Virus record (IMG/VR): IMGVR_UViG_3300044808_000083
Coordinates: 1-35,713 of that record
Source: a virus
Length of the DNA stretch: 35,713 bases
Direction: 5' to 3' (one strand)
Below the pieces are notes generated by a model. It was not told the origin of the DNA, made no database searches, and saw only the letters and a program-made list of their open reading frames with translations. Below, one piece after another: positions 13,980 through 21,607 of the stretch; position 1 is the first letter of the stretch; every line of letters starts with the position of its first letter. A program made the translations under genes and the position numbers.

Positions 13980-14738
13980 CTAATGAGAACGGCGAGCGGC
14001 ATCAGCGAGCGCCGCGATTGGATCCGGTGTTCCCTCTGGATACGGATTCGAAATAGCCTCACCGCCAAAAAAAATGAGGATTAGGTTCAGCATTTCCGGA
14101 TGCATTTGGCCGCAACTGGAGATTTTGTTAACGGCGGCACGTTGAAATGCCTTCAGCGCAATCTCGTAGCTGGGCTTCAGGTGCCCGGACGTGTCGATCA
14201 GGAAGGCAGCATCAGTCCGCTCCGCGAGCTGCAGGAAAATCTGGCGGGCACGAAGCAGTGACGGTTTCCCTTCAAAGAGGTTTGGCTGGTCGCCGCGCAT
14301 CCGGATGCGCTGGAGACCCGCATCGACGTCGACGTCCAGGAGGAGAATCAAATCGGGCTTCGGCGCGAAGGTCTCGTTTTGCGCGATGATCGCATTGTAA
14401 TCCATGCCGCGCCCGCCTTGATACGCAGCGCTCGACCAGTAGTAACGGTCCAGGATGACGATGTTGCCCTCCGCGAGGGACGGAGCGATCGAGCGGTTCA
14501 CGTGGTCCTGGCGATCGAGTATGAACAATTCCATCTCGCGCTCTATCGGCAATCGGCCTTGCTTTGCCGATTCGCGCAGCTCAGTGCCCCACTTCAATCC
14601 AGTCGGCTCTTTCGAGATTGTGCAGGCGAGGCCCCGCTCGCCACACCACTGCGCCAAAAGGGTTGCGATTGACGTTTTACCTGCGCCGTCGATACCCTCC
14701 ACGGCAACCAGTAGACCGTTCGGGATCGGGCGTTTCAT
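13980..14738 (-). CDS. tmk: Thymidylate kinase (dTMP kinase)
   Basis: A 252-residue protein. It has P-loop EGIDGAGKTS (residues 14-23), the KEPTG motif (43-47), the DR-Y motif (ILDRYYWSSAAYQG, DR at 97-98) and a lid-like RIRMRGDQPN segment. It would phosphorylate dTMP to dTDP for DNA replication. Typical enzymes have ~210 residues; here ~45 C-terminal residues are extra and have no known function. It is transcribed opposite to its neighbours, between lysogenic and lysis units, so it is a cargo gene (moron). A host gene seems less likely given its place between phage modules. Confidence 0.85.
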   Translation of the reverse strand: MKRPIPNGLLVAVEGIDGAGKTSIATLLAQWCGERGLACTISKEPTGLKWGTELRESAKQGRLPIEREMELFILDRQDHVNRSIAPSLAEGNIVILDRYYWSSAAYQGGRGMDYNAIIAQNETFAPKPDLILLLDVDVDAGLQRIRMRGDQPNLFEGKPSLLRARQIFLQLAERTDAAFLIDTSGHLKPSYEIALKAFQRAAVNKISSCGQMHPEMLNLILIFFGGEAISNPYPEGTPDPIAALADAARRSH

Positions 14739-14931
14739 GGCCGGTAGTTAAGCTCGAAAAACCGCACCAAGACAAACCGTTTGTTATTAATTCTTATTCG
14801 AGCGCTGTTCACATTCCGCAGAGCCCGCGGTCCGTCGAGAAAACGGCACTCCGCTTAACTTGTTCACAAATTGTCCGGCGTTATTCATCCCGAATTTTTG
14901 ATCGCTGACCGTTAGATCAGCTCCCCCAACT

Positions 14932-14959
14932 AGTCACTTGTCACAGGTCACTGGTCACT
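14932..14959. repeat. Heptamer array (ggtcact)
   Basis: Four 7-bp units: agtcact, tgtcaca, ggtcact, ggtcact. It lies upstream of the lysis genes and 27 bp before the element shared with 23238-23271. Confidence 0.9.
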
Positions 14960-14985
14960 TTCGCCAGAAAATTCCCTCATACAGC

Positions 14986-15010
14986 GCATAGAGCTTCCAG
15001 AGCATTAGCC
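14986..15010. repeat. Dispersed element, copy 1 (ttccagagcattagcc)
   Basis: gcatagagc followed directly by the 16-mer ttccagagcattagcc (14995-15010). The same two blocks occur at 23238-23271, where an extra 9-bp unit (gcatggaac) separates them. Both copies follow a heptamer array. Confidence 0.85.
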
Positions 15011-15041
15011 CGCGCGCGCCGCAATCGCGACGCTGCACACC

Positions 15042-15692
15042 ATGAACACAAAAGCATGGTGGCAGAGCAAAACTGTTTGGGGCAGCATCGTCGCTTTCAT
15101 CGCGATGGCTCTCAACGCGATCGGCATCGACATCTCCTCCGAGTCTCCCAAGCTCGTCGACGGCATTCTTAATCTCGTCTCCCTGGCCGCAACCATCTTC
15201 GCGATCGTGAGCCGGATCCGCGCTCGCAAAGTCATCGCCCCGGCCAGCACCCAGCCGATTGGTTTGCTCCTGCTTCTCAGCTCGGTCCTCTGTCTGGGCC
15301 TCTCCAGCTGCGCCAGCTGGTATGCGCCTGCCAAAACAGAAGCCGGCGCCGTCATCGCCGCGAAAGTCGCCGATAGCGTCATCGACAAAGGCCTCGCGGC
15401 CGCGGCCGATGCGATCGACAAGGGCAATCCCTATCTGCACTCGGTGGCCGAAGCGTTGCGCGCGAATTCCGGCTCGATCGTCAGCCCGGCCGATGTCCAG
15501 CGCATCGCCATCAACTACGGCGACCCGAACAACAAGGCGAAATTCAAAACCCTCGCCGGCGATCTCTGGACGCTCCTCAAGAACGCCACCGCCCAGCTCG
15601 GCAAAGTCGCCGGCACCGAGCTCGTCGCGCAGAGCTTGAACGGCACTCCACCTGAGAAGGCCGCCCAGGTCGCGATCGCCGTCGGCAAATAA
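15042..15692 (+). CDS. Holin-like domain fused to lipoprotein-like domain
   Basis: A 216-residue protein. Residues 1-60 look like a small phage membrane protein or holin (WWQSKTVWGSIVAFIAMAL, second hydrophobic segment about 42-57, then a basic RIRARK). A third hydrophobic stretch (74-89, IGLLLLLSSVLCLGL) ends in the lipobox LSSC with Cys90. Residues 91-216 are a soluble, Ala-rich domain (KTEAGAVIAAKVADSVIDKG). No internal ATG separates the two parts. It may combine holin and outer-membrane spanin-like functions. It is the first gene of the lysis cassette. Confidence 0.6.
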   Translation: MNTKAWWQSKTVWGSIVAFIAMALNAIGIDISSESPKLVDGILNLVSLAATIFAIVSRIRARKVIAPASTQPIGLLLLLSSVLCLGLSSCASWYAPAKTEAGAVIAAKVADSVIDKGLAAAADAIDKGNPYLHSVAEALRANSGSIVSPADVQRIAINYGDPNNKAKFKTLAGDLWTLLKNATAQLGKVAGTELVAQSLNGTPPEKAAQVAIAVGK

Positions 15693-15714
15693 CGCTCCCG
15701 CCTTTCCGAGTCTC

Positions 15715-15855
15715 ATGCCGCTGGCATTCACCGTCGTCGATTTCTGCATCGTGGAAATCTTCGTCGTCGTCATCGGCTTCGGGATCTTCGCCAGCCTTTG
15801 CGACTACTTCGATAAACGCGCCGCTCGCCGGCGCCCAACTTCCGATCACCCATGA
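15715..15855 (+). CDS. Small single-pass membrane protein of the lysis cassette
   Basis: A 46-residue protein: an N-terminal hydrophobic helix (about 5-27, VVDFCIVEIFVVVIGFGIF) followed by a basic tail (DKRAARRRP). Its stop overlaps the next start (ATGA). The position between the holin-like fusion and the endolysin candidate suggests a lysis accessory (small holin, antiholin or inner-membrane spanin-like), but the sequence does not decide which. Confidence 0.55.
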   Translation: MPLAFTVVDFCIVEIFVVVIGFGIFASLCDYFDKRAARRRPTSDHP

Positions 15856-16403
15856 AAATTGTTCCTCCATCTCGCCCGATGCAGACGCGCCAGGTTACGG
15901 ACCGTCTGCTTAGCGAAAACATCAAAGGCACCCTCCCTGCAGTCTGCCTGCTCGGCAGCCGTGGGTATTACCGCGACACGATGGGACGTCCCGGCGTCAA
16001 CGATCGTGGATACTATGACGACGCGATCATTCTCAGGACTGAATCCGCGCATGTCGCCTTCAACGCCAACACCGACCCGAGCGTCGCCCGCAAACATATC
16101 GCGGTCCTCAAAGCCGGCGTCTGGCAATACCGGGTCGGCATTCACGGGCTGAGCAAACCGAAGGCGCAGCAATACACCGCGCTCGTCCAGGCCGGCGCCG
16201 TCACCGTCATCCGCGACCAGGAAGGTCCGGAGACCGGCTGGTTCGGTATCAACATTCATCGCGGCGGTTACGGCACCACCAGCTCGTTGGGATGCCAGAC
16301 GATTTTCCCAGATCAATGGGCTGCCTTTATCGCCCTCGTCCAGAGCGAGCTGAAACGCGCCGCGCAGAAAACCATTCCCTACGTCCTCGTCGAAAACGCA
16401 TGA
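15852..16403 (+). CDS. Putative endolysin with L,D-transpeptidase-like motif
   Basis: A 183-residue protein. The C-terminal half contains GWFGINIHRGG---TSSLGCQTI, a His then Ser-x-Gly-Cys pattern like the catalytic HG...S-x-GC of YkuD-type L,D-transpeptidases, but with shorter His-to-Cys spacing (12 residues). Cys here would be the nucleophile for peptidoglycan cleavage or exchange. No signal peptide is seen, so export would rely on a holin. Its place in the lysis cassette, overlapping genes on both sides, supports an endolysin role. Known lysozyme or amidase motifs are absent. Confidence 0.55.
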   Translation: MKIVPPSRPMQTRQVTDRLLSENIKGTLPAVCLLGSRGYYRDTMGRPGVNDRGYYDDAIILRTESAHVAFNANTDPSVARKHIAVLKAGVWQYRVGIHGLSKPKAQQYTALVQAGAVTVIRDQEGPETGWFGINIHRGGYGTTSSLGCQTIFPDQWAAFIALVQSELKRAAQKTIPYVLVENA

Positions 16404-16915
16404 GCACTTTTCCCTTCTTCGATTCGGCGTTCGGCCTTTTCCTCGCCGACACCCTTGATCGCGTCACCCCCGGCATGATTGGCTGGGCCGTCATCGGCCT
16501 CATCTCGGCCCTCACCGTTGTCGCCCTCGTCCTCACCGTCCTTAACCAGGGCAAACGATTCTTCGGCCGTCAGCCCTCTTTGAATCAGGTCCTCGCCGGC
16601 CTCGTCTCCGTCGTCGCCTGGGACGATTACAAACAAGAGCAGCACCTCCGGCATCGCGGCCTCGAGGAACAGATCTCCAAAGTCCGCCACGATACCGACG
16701 AGCGCTTCAACGCTGATCTCGTCCGCGTCGAAAAGGTATTTGGCGAGATCTTCAAGCGCAGCGAAGAGCGCGATCGCGCCATCGATAATCTCGCTCACGT
16801 CGTGAGCCGTCTCCAGGAGCGCACCGAAACCCACGTCCGCAATTTCGATTCTCTCTTCACTAAGATCGACAACCTCCTCCGCGACGTCAATCTCGCCCGC
16901 CGCGCCGGAAAATGA
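16400..16915 (+). CDS. DUF2730-like membrane coiled-coil protein (Mu gp25-like)
   Basis: A 171-residue protein. It has one membrane helix (about 27-46, WAVIGLISALTVVALVLTV), then a long coiled coil (about 75-165; HLRHRGLEEQISKVRHDTDERF, then heptad-like repeats). This matches DUF2730 proteins such as Mu gp25, found just upstream of the terminase genes. The function is unknown. The start at 16400 overlaps the endolysin stop (ATGA). Confidence 0.65.
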   Translation: MSTFPFFDSAFGLFLADTLDRVTPGMIGWAVIGLISALTVVALVLTVLNQGKRFFGRQPSLNQVLAGLVSVVAWDDYKQEQHLRHRGLEEQISKVRHDTDERFNADLVRVEKVFGEIFKRSEERDRAIDNLAHVVSRLQERTETHVRNFDSLFTKIDNLLRDVNLARRAGK

Positions 16916-17184
16916 TGACCGCCGAAGACAAAGAGATGATGCAGGAAAAAATCCTGCAGCTCTGCAATGCGGCCGGGAAGTTCGGCATCCCCGACGACCG
17001 GATCCTGCGCACGCTCAACAAGGCCGGCTACGCGATCGACCAGGCCGAGCTCGATCGGCAGCTGCGGTATCTCAAGAGCAAAGGCTTCATCGCCGAAGCC
17101 GGCAAAGTCTTGCGTCCGGATCTCCGCCGCTGGGAAACCACCGCAGCCGGCGACGAATACCTCATGCAGCAGGGCCTGGTCTGA
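16912..17184 (+). CDS. Winged-helix protein (Mu gp26-like position)
   Basis: A 90-residue protein with a winged-helix pattern: helix 1 (EKILQLCNAAGKF), helices 2-3 (PDDRILRTLNKAGY, DQAELDRQLRYLKSKGFI) and a wing (RRWETTAAGDEYL). It starts 4 bp inside the previous gene. Mu gp26 occupies the same slot before the small terminase. The DNA target is not known. Confidence 0.6.
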   Translation: MMTAEDKEMMQEKILQLCNAAGKFGIPDDRILRTLNKAGYAIDQAELDRQLRYLKSKGFIAEAGKVLRPDLRRWETTAAGDEYLMQQGLV

Positions 17185-17376
17185 ATGAGCGCTTTCCCTG
17201 GCAGCGAAGACTACGAGCCCGAGAGCAGCCCCGTCCGTGAGCTGACCCTTCTCGAGCAGATCGAGTATTGGAAAGCGCGCGCCCGCCTCGCCGAGGAATG
17301 CGCCCACGCTAACCTCGAGCGCGTCGCCGACATCGAGGATGTAGACCCCGCTGACTTCTGGAAACGCGAATCATGA
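17185..17376 (+). CDS. Small acidic protein
   Basis: A 63-residue acidic protein with a helical centre (LLEQIEYWKARARLAEECAH). It starts immediately after the previous stop and overlaps the next start (ATGA). The family is not recognised. Confidence 0.6.
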   Translation: MSAFPGSEDYEPESSPVRELTLLEQIEYWKARARLAEECAHANLERVADIEDVDPADFWKRES

Positions 17377-17513
17377 AGCCATCCGTCGCCTTCGTCCTAT
17401 TGGTCGCATCGGCCGTTTCCGCGGCTGGAGACAGCTTTTTCGCTTCCCGCGCTATTCCTGGCCCATTTCCGGCCCGTTGCAGGCCAATTTTGAAGGCATC
17501 CCGACTCGTATGA
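17373..17513 (+). CDS. Small secreted-type peptide, coupled at both ends
   Basis: A 46-residue protein with a signal-peptide-like start (a Lys, then hydrophobic VAFVLLVASAVSA followed by AGDS) and a short basic remainder. The start at 17373 overlaps the previous stop (ATGA) and the stop at 17513 overlaps the small-terminase ATG (ATGA). This exact coupling supports it as real despite its size. The role is unknown. Confidence 0.5.
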   Translation: MKPSVAFVLLVASAVSAAGDSFFASRAIPGPFPARCRPILKASRLV

Positions 17514-18091
17514 GCTCCGACCGTAACAAGATCGCCCAGGAACTCACCGTCGAGCAGTTGTCGGATTTCGTCGGACAGCTCGCCGCGCTCCCTGGCAAAG
17601 ACCGCACCCTGTCCGCGATCAAAGAGCGCGCGGCCGCGCTCGGCATCGAGATCTCCCTCATGTCCGCGAAGGCCTTTCGCGACACCACCTTTGAAAGGCA
17701 CCTGCAGCGCATGCGCACCGCCCAGGAAGTCGCCCTGCAGGTTGAAGGAATAGAGCAGGGCGGCAACACCCTGGCCAGCGCTTCCGCCAAGCTTCTCAGC
17801 AAACGCATCTTCAATCAGCTGCTCGAGGCCGAGGAAAACGACGAAGCCGGCGTCGACGTCGACGCGCTCAGTCTTTCCATCTCCCGCCTCCGCTCCGGCG
17901 ACGTCGCCACCGCTACGCATCAGCTTAAGATCCAGGCGCTCGAGCTCGCGCAGTTCAACGCCGCCGAGCAGGCCCTGAAACACGCGCGCGAGCTCAAGAC
18001 CATCTCGGAAAACAAATCGCTCGATGAGAAAGAAAAGATCGAGCGCGTCCGGCTGAAACTTTTCGGACCAGCTCCGGAGGCTCCCAAATGA
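17510..18091 (+). CDS. Small terminase-like protein (DUF3486-like)
   Basis: A 193-residue helical protein. It has an N-terminal HTH-like region (about 10-60; TVEQLSDFVGQLAAL, IKERAAALGIEIS) and a long helical body, then a basic C-terminus. It corresponds to Mu gp27/DUF3486, the DNA-recognition subunit of the terminase. The start at 17510 is supported by the ATGA overlap with the small upstream gene; an in-frame ATG at 17477 is less likely. Confidence 0.7.
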   Translation: MSSDRNKIAQELTVEQLSDFVGQLAALPGKDRTLSAIKERAAALGIEISLMSAKAFRDTTFERHLQRMRTAQEVALQVEGIEQGGNTLASASAKLLSKRIFNQLLEAEENDEAGVDVDALSLSISRLRSGDVATATHQLKIQALELAQFNAAEQALKHARELKTISENKSLDEKEKIERVRLKLFGPAPEAPK

Positions 18092-18258
18092 GCGCAGCGA
18101 ATTTTCCTGCTCCTGCTCGTGATCGTGCTCCTGATCGATTGCTTAAGCAGTTAGGTCAGCTCACGCAATTTTACCGTTACATGCTCGTGTTCTATGCCGG
18201 CATGCTGTGCGGAACCCTGATTTTCGTGGCCTGCTATTTCTGGACCGGAGGGAAGTGA
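18088..18258 (+). CDS. Small membrane protein between terminase subunits
   Basis: A 56-residue protein. The N-terminus (residues 1-22) comes from an imperfect tandem run (gctcctgctcgtgatcg-type), and one membrane helix spans about 32-52 (MLVFYAGMLCGTLIFVACYF). The start overlaps the small-terminase stop (ATGA) and the stop overlaps the TerL GTG. The function is unknown. Confidence 0.55.
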   Translation: MSAANFPAPARDRAPDRLLKQLGQLTQFYRYMLVFYAGMLCGTLIFVACYFWTGGK

Positions 18259-19748
18259 ACGCGATCGTCGAAGACATTGCGGAGATCGCGCCGCCTGGCT
18301 CGGAGCCGCTCGTTCCGTTCCGGAATTATCAGCAGCCCGTCTTCTGGGATCACATCACCAAGACGCTCATCCTTCATTGGTCCCGCCAGATCGGAAAGAG
18401 CTACACGCTCGCCGGCTGGGCCGTCGATCGCTTGCTTCGTTATCCCGGCCGCCTGGTCACCGTTCTTTCCAATTCGCGCGATAACGGTGCCGAGTTCGTA
18501 ATCAAGTGCCAGGAGGTTTGCCAGAAACTCGGCCAGGCCATCGAGGTCGAGGATCTCTCGCGCGACATCTCCTACGATGAGATGCGCTTCGAGATCAAGA
18601 TCACCGTCGGCGATCGCACCGGCCGCATAAAAGTCCTGGCGGCGAATCCCCGCACAGCTCGCGGCTTTTCCGGCGATCTCATCCTGGATGAGTTCGCTTT
18701 CCACGAAAACAGCCGCGCCATCTGGGAAGCCGCCGAGCCGATCATCTCCGCGAACAAGGATTTCCTGTGCCGCATCGCCAGCACCGGCAACGGCCGCACC
18801 AACATGTTCTATCAGCTCATCAGCGAAGGCCGGATCCCGCTTAACCGGATGCGCCGCTCGGAAGCCTGGCGCATGGGCGAGCTGAAAATCTATTCCGCGA
18901 TCGACGGCCGCGAGATCACGCCGGATGAAGCGCGCGCCGAGTCGAGCGACAAACGTGCCTACGATCAGAACTACGAGTGCGCCTTCGAAGATGAGAACAT
19001 GCCGCTTCTCACCCAGGAGCTCATAAGCGCCGCCGAGCGTTCGCTCATTTCCATCGATCGCCAGCAGTGGAGCGAAGTTTCACTTGCGCGCATGCACCGC
19101 GCGGAAGGCGAGATCTTTCTCGGCCAGGATTTTGCGCGCACCCAGGATCTTTCAGTCCAGGCCGTTCTCGAGATCGTCGGCAATCTGAAGCGCACCGTCG
19201 GCCTTCTTGTCATGACGAACACGCGCACGCCGGCGCAGCTCGCCCAGCTCGCCTTCGTCGCGCAGCTGCCGAAGTTCCGCAAAGCCTCGCTCGACATGAC
19301 GGGTAATGGCCTCGGCCTTTTCGAATTCGCAGAGGACGCGGAGTGGGGCGGGCCCGATCGCATCGAAGGCGTCAACTTCTCTTCCACTGAGCCCGTGAGC
19401 GATCTCATCCGCACGCAGGGCCGCAAGGCGCCCACCGCGCGCGTCACCGAGATAATGGCCACTAACCTCGTCGCCGTCTTCGAAGATCGCGCCATCGAGA
19501 TCCCGGCCGATCCGGAATTGCGCGACGACTTGCGCAAGCCGGAGAAAATCGTTTCGCCTGGCGGCCGCGTCTCCATCGCCGCGGCTCGAGACGCCGCCGG
19601 CCATGCCGATTTCTTCTGGGCCTATGCGCTGGCAAATCGCGCCAGCGAAACAGTCGGCACCGTTGGCACCTTCTTTCCGTTCGGCGATCGGCAATCTTCC
19701 GGATCCTCTCGTTCGGAGCTCCGTCACTCGAGAAAACTATTGGGATGA
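18255..19748 (+). CDS. Terminase large subunit (Mu gp28-like)
   Basis: A 497-residue protein. The ATPase domain has Walker A SRQIGKSYT (about 43-51) and Walker B LILDE (D145, E146). The RNase H-like nuclease domain has candidate acids D292 (GQDFART), D347 (SLDMTGNG) and D452 (GHADFFWA). It would power DNA translocation and cut concatemeric or integrated DNA, as expected for Mu-like headful packaging. The GTG start at 18255 has a strong Shine-Dalgarno sequence (GGAGGG) and a 4-bp GTGA overlap; the upstream ATG at 18207 lies within the previous gene. Confidence 0.9.
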   Translation: MNAIVEDIAEIAPPGSEPLVPFRNYQQPVFWDHITKTLILHWSRQIGKSYTLAGWAVDRLLRYPGRLVTVLSNSRDNGAEFVIKCQEVCQKLGQAIEVEDLSRDISYDEMRFEIKITVGDRTGRIKVLAANPRTARGFSGDLILDEFAFHENSRAIWEAAEPIISANKDFLCRIASTGNGRTNMFYQLISEGRIPLNRMRRSEAWRMGELKIYSAIDGREITPDEARAESSDKRAYDQNYECAFEDENMPLLTQELISAAERSLISIDRQQWSEVSLARMHRAEGEIFLGQDFARTQDLSVQAVLEIVGNLKRTVGLLVMTNTRTPAQLAQLAFVAQLPKFRKASLDMTGNGLGLFEFAEDAEWGGPDRIEGVNFSSTEPVSDLIRTQGRKAPTARVTEIMATNLVAVFEDRAIEIPADPELRDDLRKPEKIVSPGGRVSIAAARDAAGHADFFWAYALANRASETVGTVGTFFPFGDRQSSGSSRSELRHSRKLLG

Positions 19749-20050
19749 GCACTTCTCTCTTAATCCCGGATCCTCCCACTCCGCCGAAGCGGCTCATCAA
19801 AGTCGTTGGTGGGATCGCGGCTTACGCACTCTGCGATGACGGAAAGATTCGTAAGGTCAGGCTTCAGCAAGGCCAGGCCCGCAAGCTCCATAATTTCGTG
19901 AAGCACAATCTCTGCGGCGGAGTGATGAAGCTCTCCTTCGAAAGTTGCCAGATCGTCGCCGACCAGCAGCCTCCCTGCCCTGGCTTCTGGTTCCGGCTCC
20001 GCCAAAAACTCTCCGGCTTCCGTTTCCCGAATCTGAAATCTGCAATCTGA
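19745..20050 (+). CDS. Small protein between terminase and portal
   Basis: A 101-residue protein that starts 4 bp inside the TerL gene. Residues about 17-65 are a compact mixed region (LIKVVGGIAAYALCDDGKIRK, KLHNFVKHNLC) with Cys residues; the C-terminal ~20 residues (FRFPNLKSAI) are largely encoded by the heptamer array. I do not recognise the family. Confidence 0.5.
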   Translation: MSTSLLIPDPPTPPKRLIKVVGGIAAYALCDDGKIRKVRLQQGQARKLHNFVKHNLCGGVMKLSFESCQIVADQQPPCPGFWFRLRQKLSGFRFPNLKSAI

Positions 20051-20058
20051 AATCTGCA
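20031..20058. repeat. Heptamer array (atctgMa) before portal
   Basis: Four units alternating atctgaa and atctgca. The last unit ends directly before the portal ATG at 20059, so the usual Shine-Dalgarno position is repeat sequence. Confidence 0.95.
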
Positions 20059-21582
20059 ATGCTCTCCTCCTTCCAACTCGACCAGATCAACCCCCTCCGC
20101 GGCCTTGACCAGGCTGGTCTCATCGCGCTGCAGGAAAACGCCATGCGCGGCTACTACGCCCGGCTCATGTGGACCTATTTCTTCTTCGAGAAAAAACATC
20201 CCATGGTCCGCGCCGTGAAACGCCGCCTCCTCTCTTCGTTAGGCTCGCTGAAGTGGGACATCAAACTCGCCGACGTCGGCGAAGACTCCGAGAAAAAGGC
20301 TATCGCTGAGCGCCAGGCCCAGACGTTGCGCGCTGCTTATGACGCGATCGCGAATCTGCGCGACGCACTGAACTTCCTGGCGCTCGGCGAGCTCCGCGGC
20401 TTTTCCCACCTCGAGAAAATCTACCGCCGCGGCGCTCCTCAATCTGCAATCGGCAATCTGAAATCTGCAATCGATCACGACCCCTGGGACGTGATCGAGC
20501 TCCGCCCAGTCGAGCAATGGTTCTGGTGTCGGCAAGGTTTCTACGGCGCCTGGCTCTACAACAAAGAGGCGCGCGAAGTGAACACCGGCGCCGCGATCGA
20601 TCCTGCTCACTTCGTCATTCACACGGTGCAAGATCCGGCCGATGAGATCTTCGCTGAATACGCCATCAAATCGAAAGTGAACGACGCCGATTGGGACGGC
20701 TTCCTCGAGGATTACGGCGTGCCGCCGCTCTTCTTCGGCATGCCGCCAAACGTCCCGGCGTCAAAGGAGGCTCTCTACCAGCAGCAGGCCGAGCTCACGG
20801 TCTCGCGGGCCCGCGGCGCCGTGCCGCATGGCACCACTCTCCTTTCTCCCAGCGCCACCGGATCCGGCGGCGCCGGCGTTTTCTCCGAGCGCCTCAAATA
20901 CATCGACGAGCAAATAGTTATCGCCGGCACATCCGGAAAGCTCACCGTCATTGCCGAATCCGGATCCGGCACTCTCGCCGGCGGCGCGCAGAAAGAAGCG
21001 TTCGACGAAATCGCCCAGGCTATCGCCGATGAAATTTCCGGCGTAATGCAAAAGCAATTCGATCTCCCTCTTCTCAAGCGCACGCATCCCGACGAGCCGG
21101 TCCTCGCTTACTTCGAGTTCGCGGCCGTCGACGAAGAAGAGAGCGGCAAAGTCCTGGAAGATGCCGGCAAAGCGAAGGACGCCGGCTTCATCATGGACGC
21201 TGCCGAGCTCAGCGAAAAGACCGGCTACAAGCTGACGCCTCTGCCGCCATCCGGAAGTCAGAAGTCAGAAGTCAGAGGTCAGCCCTCTTCTGCTTCGCCG
21301 ACCTCCGATCTCCGACCTCCGATCTCCAGCGCGCCGGCGCCGGATCCCGAACAAATCAACGCCCTCTTCAGTTCTGCCGTGCAGCAGCTCGCCGAAGCAG
21401 AGGCCGCCGATCTCGAACCGCTTCGCCGCGCCCTCGAGTCAGCTGTCGCCGATCCCACTCCCGAAAAACTGCAGGCCCTGCTCGATCAACTTGCCGAGAT
21501 CCAATCCCAGCTCGGCATTCGCGCGGCCGAAGTCCGCCAAAACATTCTCGGCACCGCGCTCGTCACCGGCCTCACGACATAG
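20059..21582 (+). CDS. Portal protein (DUF935, Mu gp29-like)
   Basis: A 507-residue protein. The portal pattern of Mu gp29/DUF935 is present: GYYARLMWTYFFFEKKHPMVRAVKRRLLSSL, the VGEDSEKKAIAERQAQTL helix, DPWDVIELRPVEQWFW, GFLEDYGVPPLFFGMP and a long tail. It would form the 12-fold DNA gate at the head vertex. The ATG at 20059 is chosen because everything upstream overlaps the previous gene. Residues about 128-139 and 399-423 (SEVRGQ, TSDLRPP) are encoded by repeat arrays inserted in frame, so these loops must be tolerated by the fold. Confidence 0.85.
   Translation: MLSSFQLDQINPLRGLDQAGLIALQENAMRGYYARLMWTYFFFEKKHPMVRAVKRRLLSSLGSLKWDIKLADVGEDSEKKAIAERQAQTLRAAYDAIANLRDALNFLALGELRGFSHLEKIYRRGAPQSAIGNLKSAIDHDPWDVIELRPVEQWFWCRQGFYGAWLYNKEAREVNTGAAIDPAHFVIHTVQDPADEIFAEYAIKSKVNDADWDGFLEDYGVPPLFFGMPPNVPASKEALYQQQAELTVSRARGAVPHGTTLLSPSATGSGGAGVFSERLKYIDEQIVIAGTSGKLTVIAESGSGTLAGGAQKEAFDEIAQAIADEISGVMQKQFDLPLLKRTHPDEPVLAYFEFAAVDEEESGKVLEDAGKAKDAGFIMDAAELSEKTGYKLTPLPPSGSQKSEVRGQPSSASPTSDLRPPISSAPAPDPEQINALFSSAVQQLAEAEAADLEPLRRALESAVADPTPEKLQALLDQLAEIQSQLGIRAAEVRQNILGTALVTGLTT
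20441..20475. repeat. Heptamer array inside portal gene (aatctgM)
   Basis: Five 7-bp units (aatctgc, aatcggc, aatctga, aatctgc, aatcgat), encoding residues about 128-139 of the portal. The reading frame is preserved. Confidence 0.9.
21254..21281. repeat. Heptamer array inside portal gene (gaagtca)
   Basis: Three gaagtca units and one gaggtca, in frame in the C-terminal part of the portal gene. Confidence 0.9.
21299..21326. repeat. Heptamer array inside portal gene (cgacctc/cgatctc)
   Basis: Four 7-bp units alternating cgacctc and cgatctc, 17 bp after the gaagtca array and still inside the portal frame. Confidence 0.9.
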
Positions 21583-21607
21583 GTCCTATCGGTCCTATAC
21601 CGTCCCA
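21581..21607. repeat. Nonamer array before MuF gene
   Basis: Three 9-bp units (aggtcctat, cggtcctat, accgtccca) spanning the portal stop and MuF start, with no Shine-Dalgarno sequence. The same family occurs at 31132 and 33497. Confidence 0.85.

Larger units (their letters stand above)
14739..15041. other. 303-bp intergenic region between tmk and lysis genes
   Basis: No gene is seen. The first ~70 bp include an AT-rich stretch (about 14779-14808, ttattaattctta) that could hold the tmk promoter. The middle (about 14855-14900, with ttgttcacaaattg) may hold a rightward late promoter, but no clear hexamer pair can be named. The end carries a heptamer array and a nonamer-type element listed separately. 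Confidence 0.6.

Noticed and set aside
20031-20058. CRISPR array (for the heptamer arrays generally)
   Set aside because: Units of 7-9 bp have no spacers and do not form a repeat-spacer pattern; no cas genes are present.
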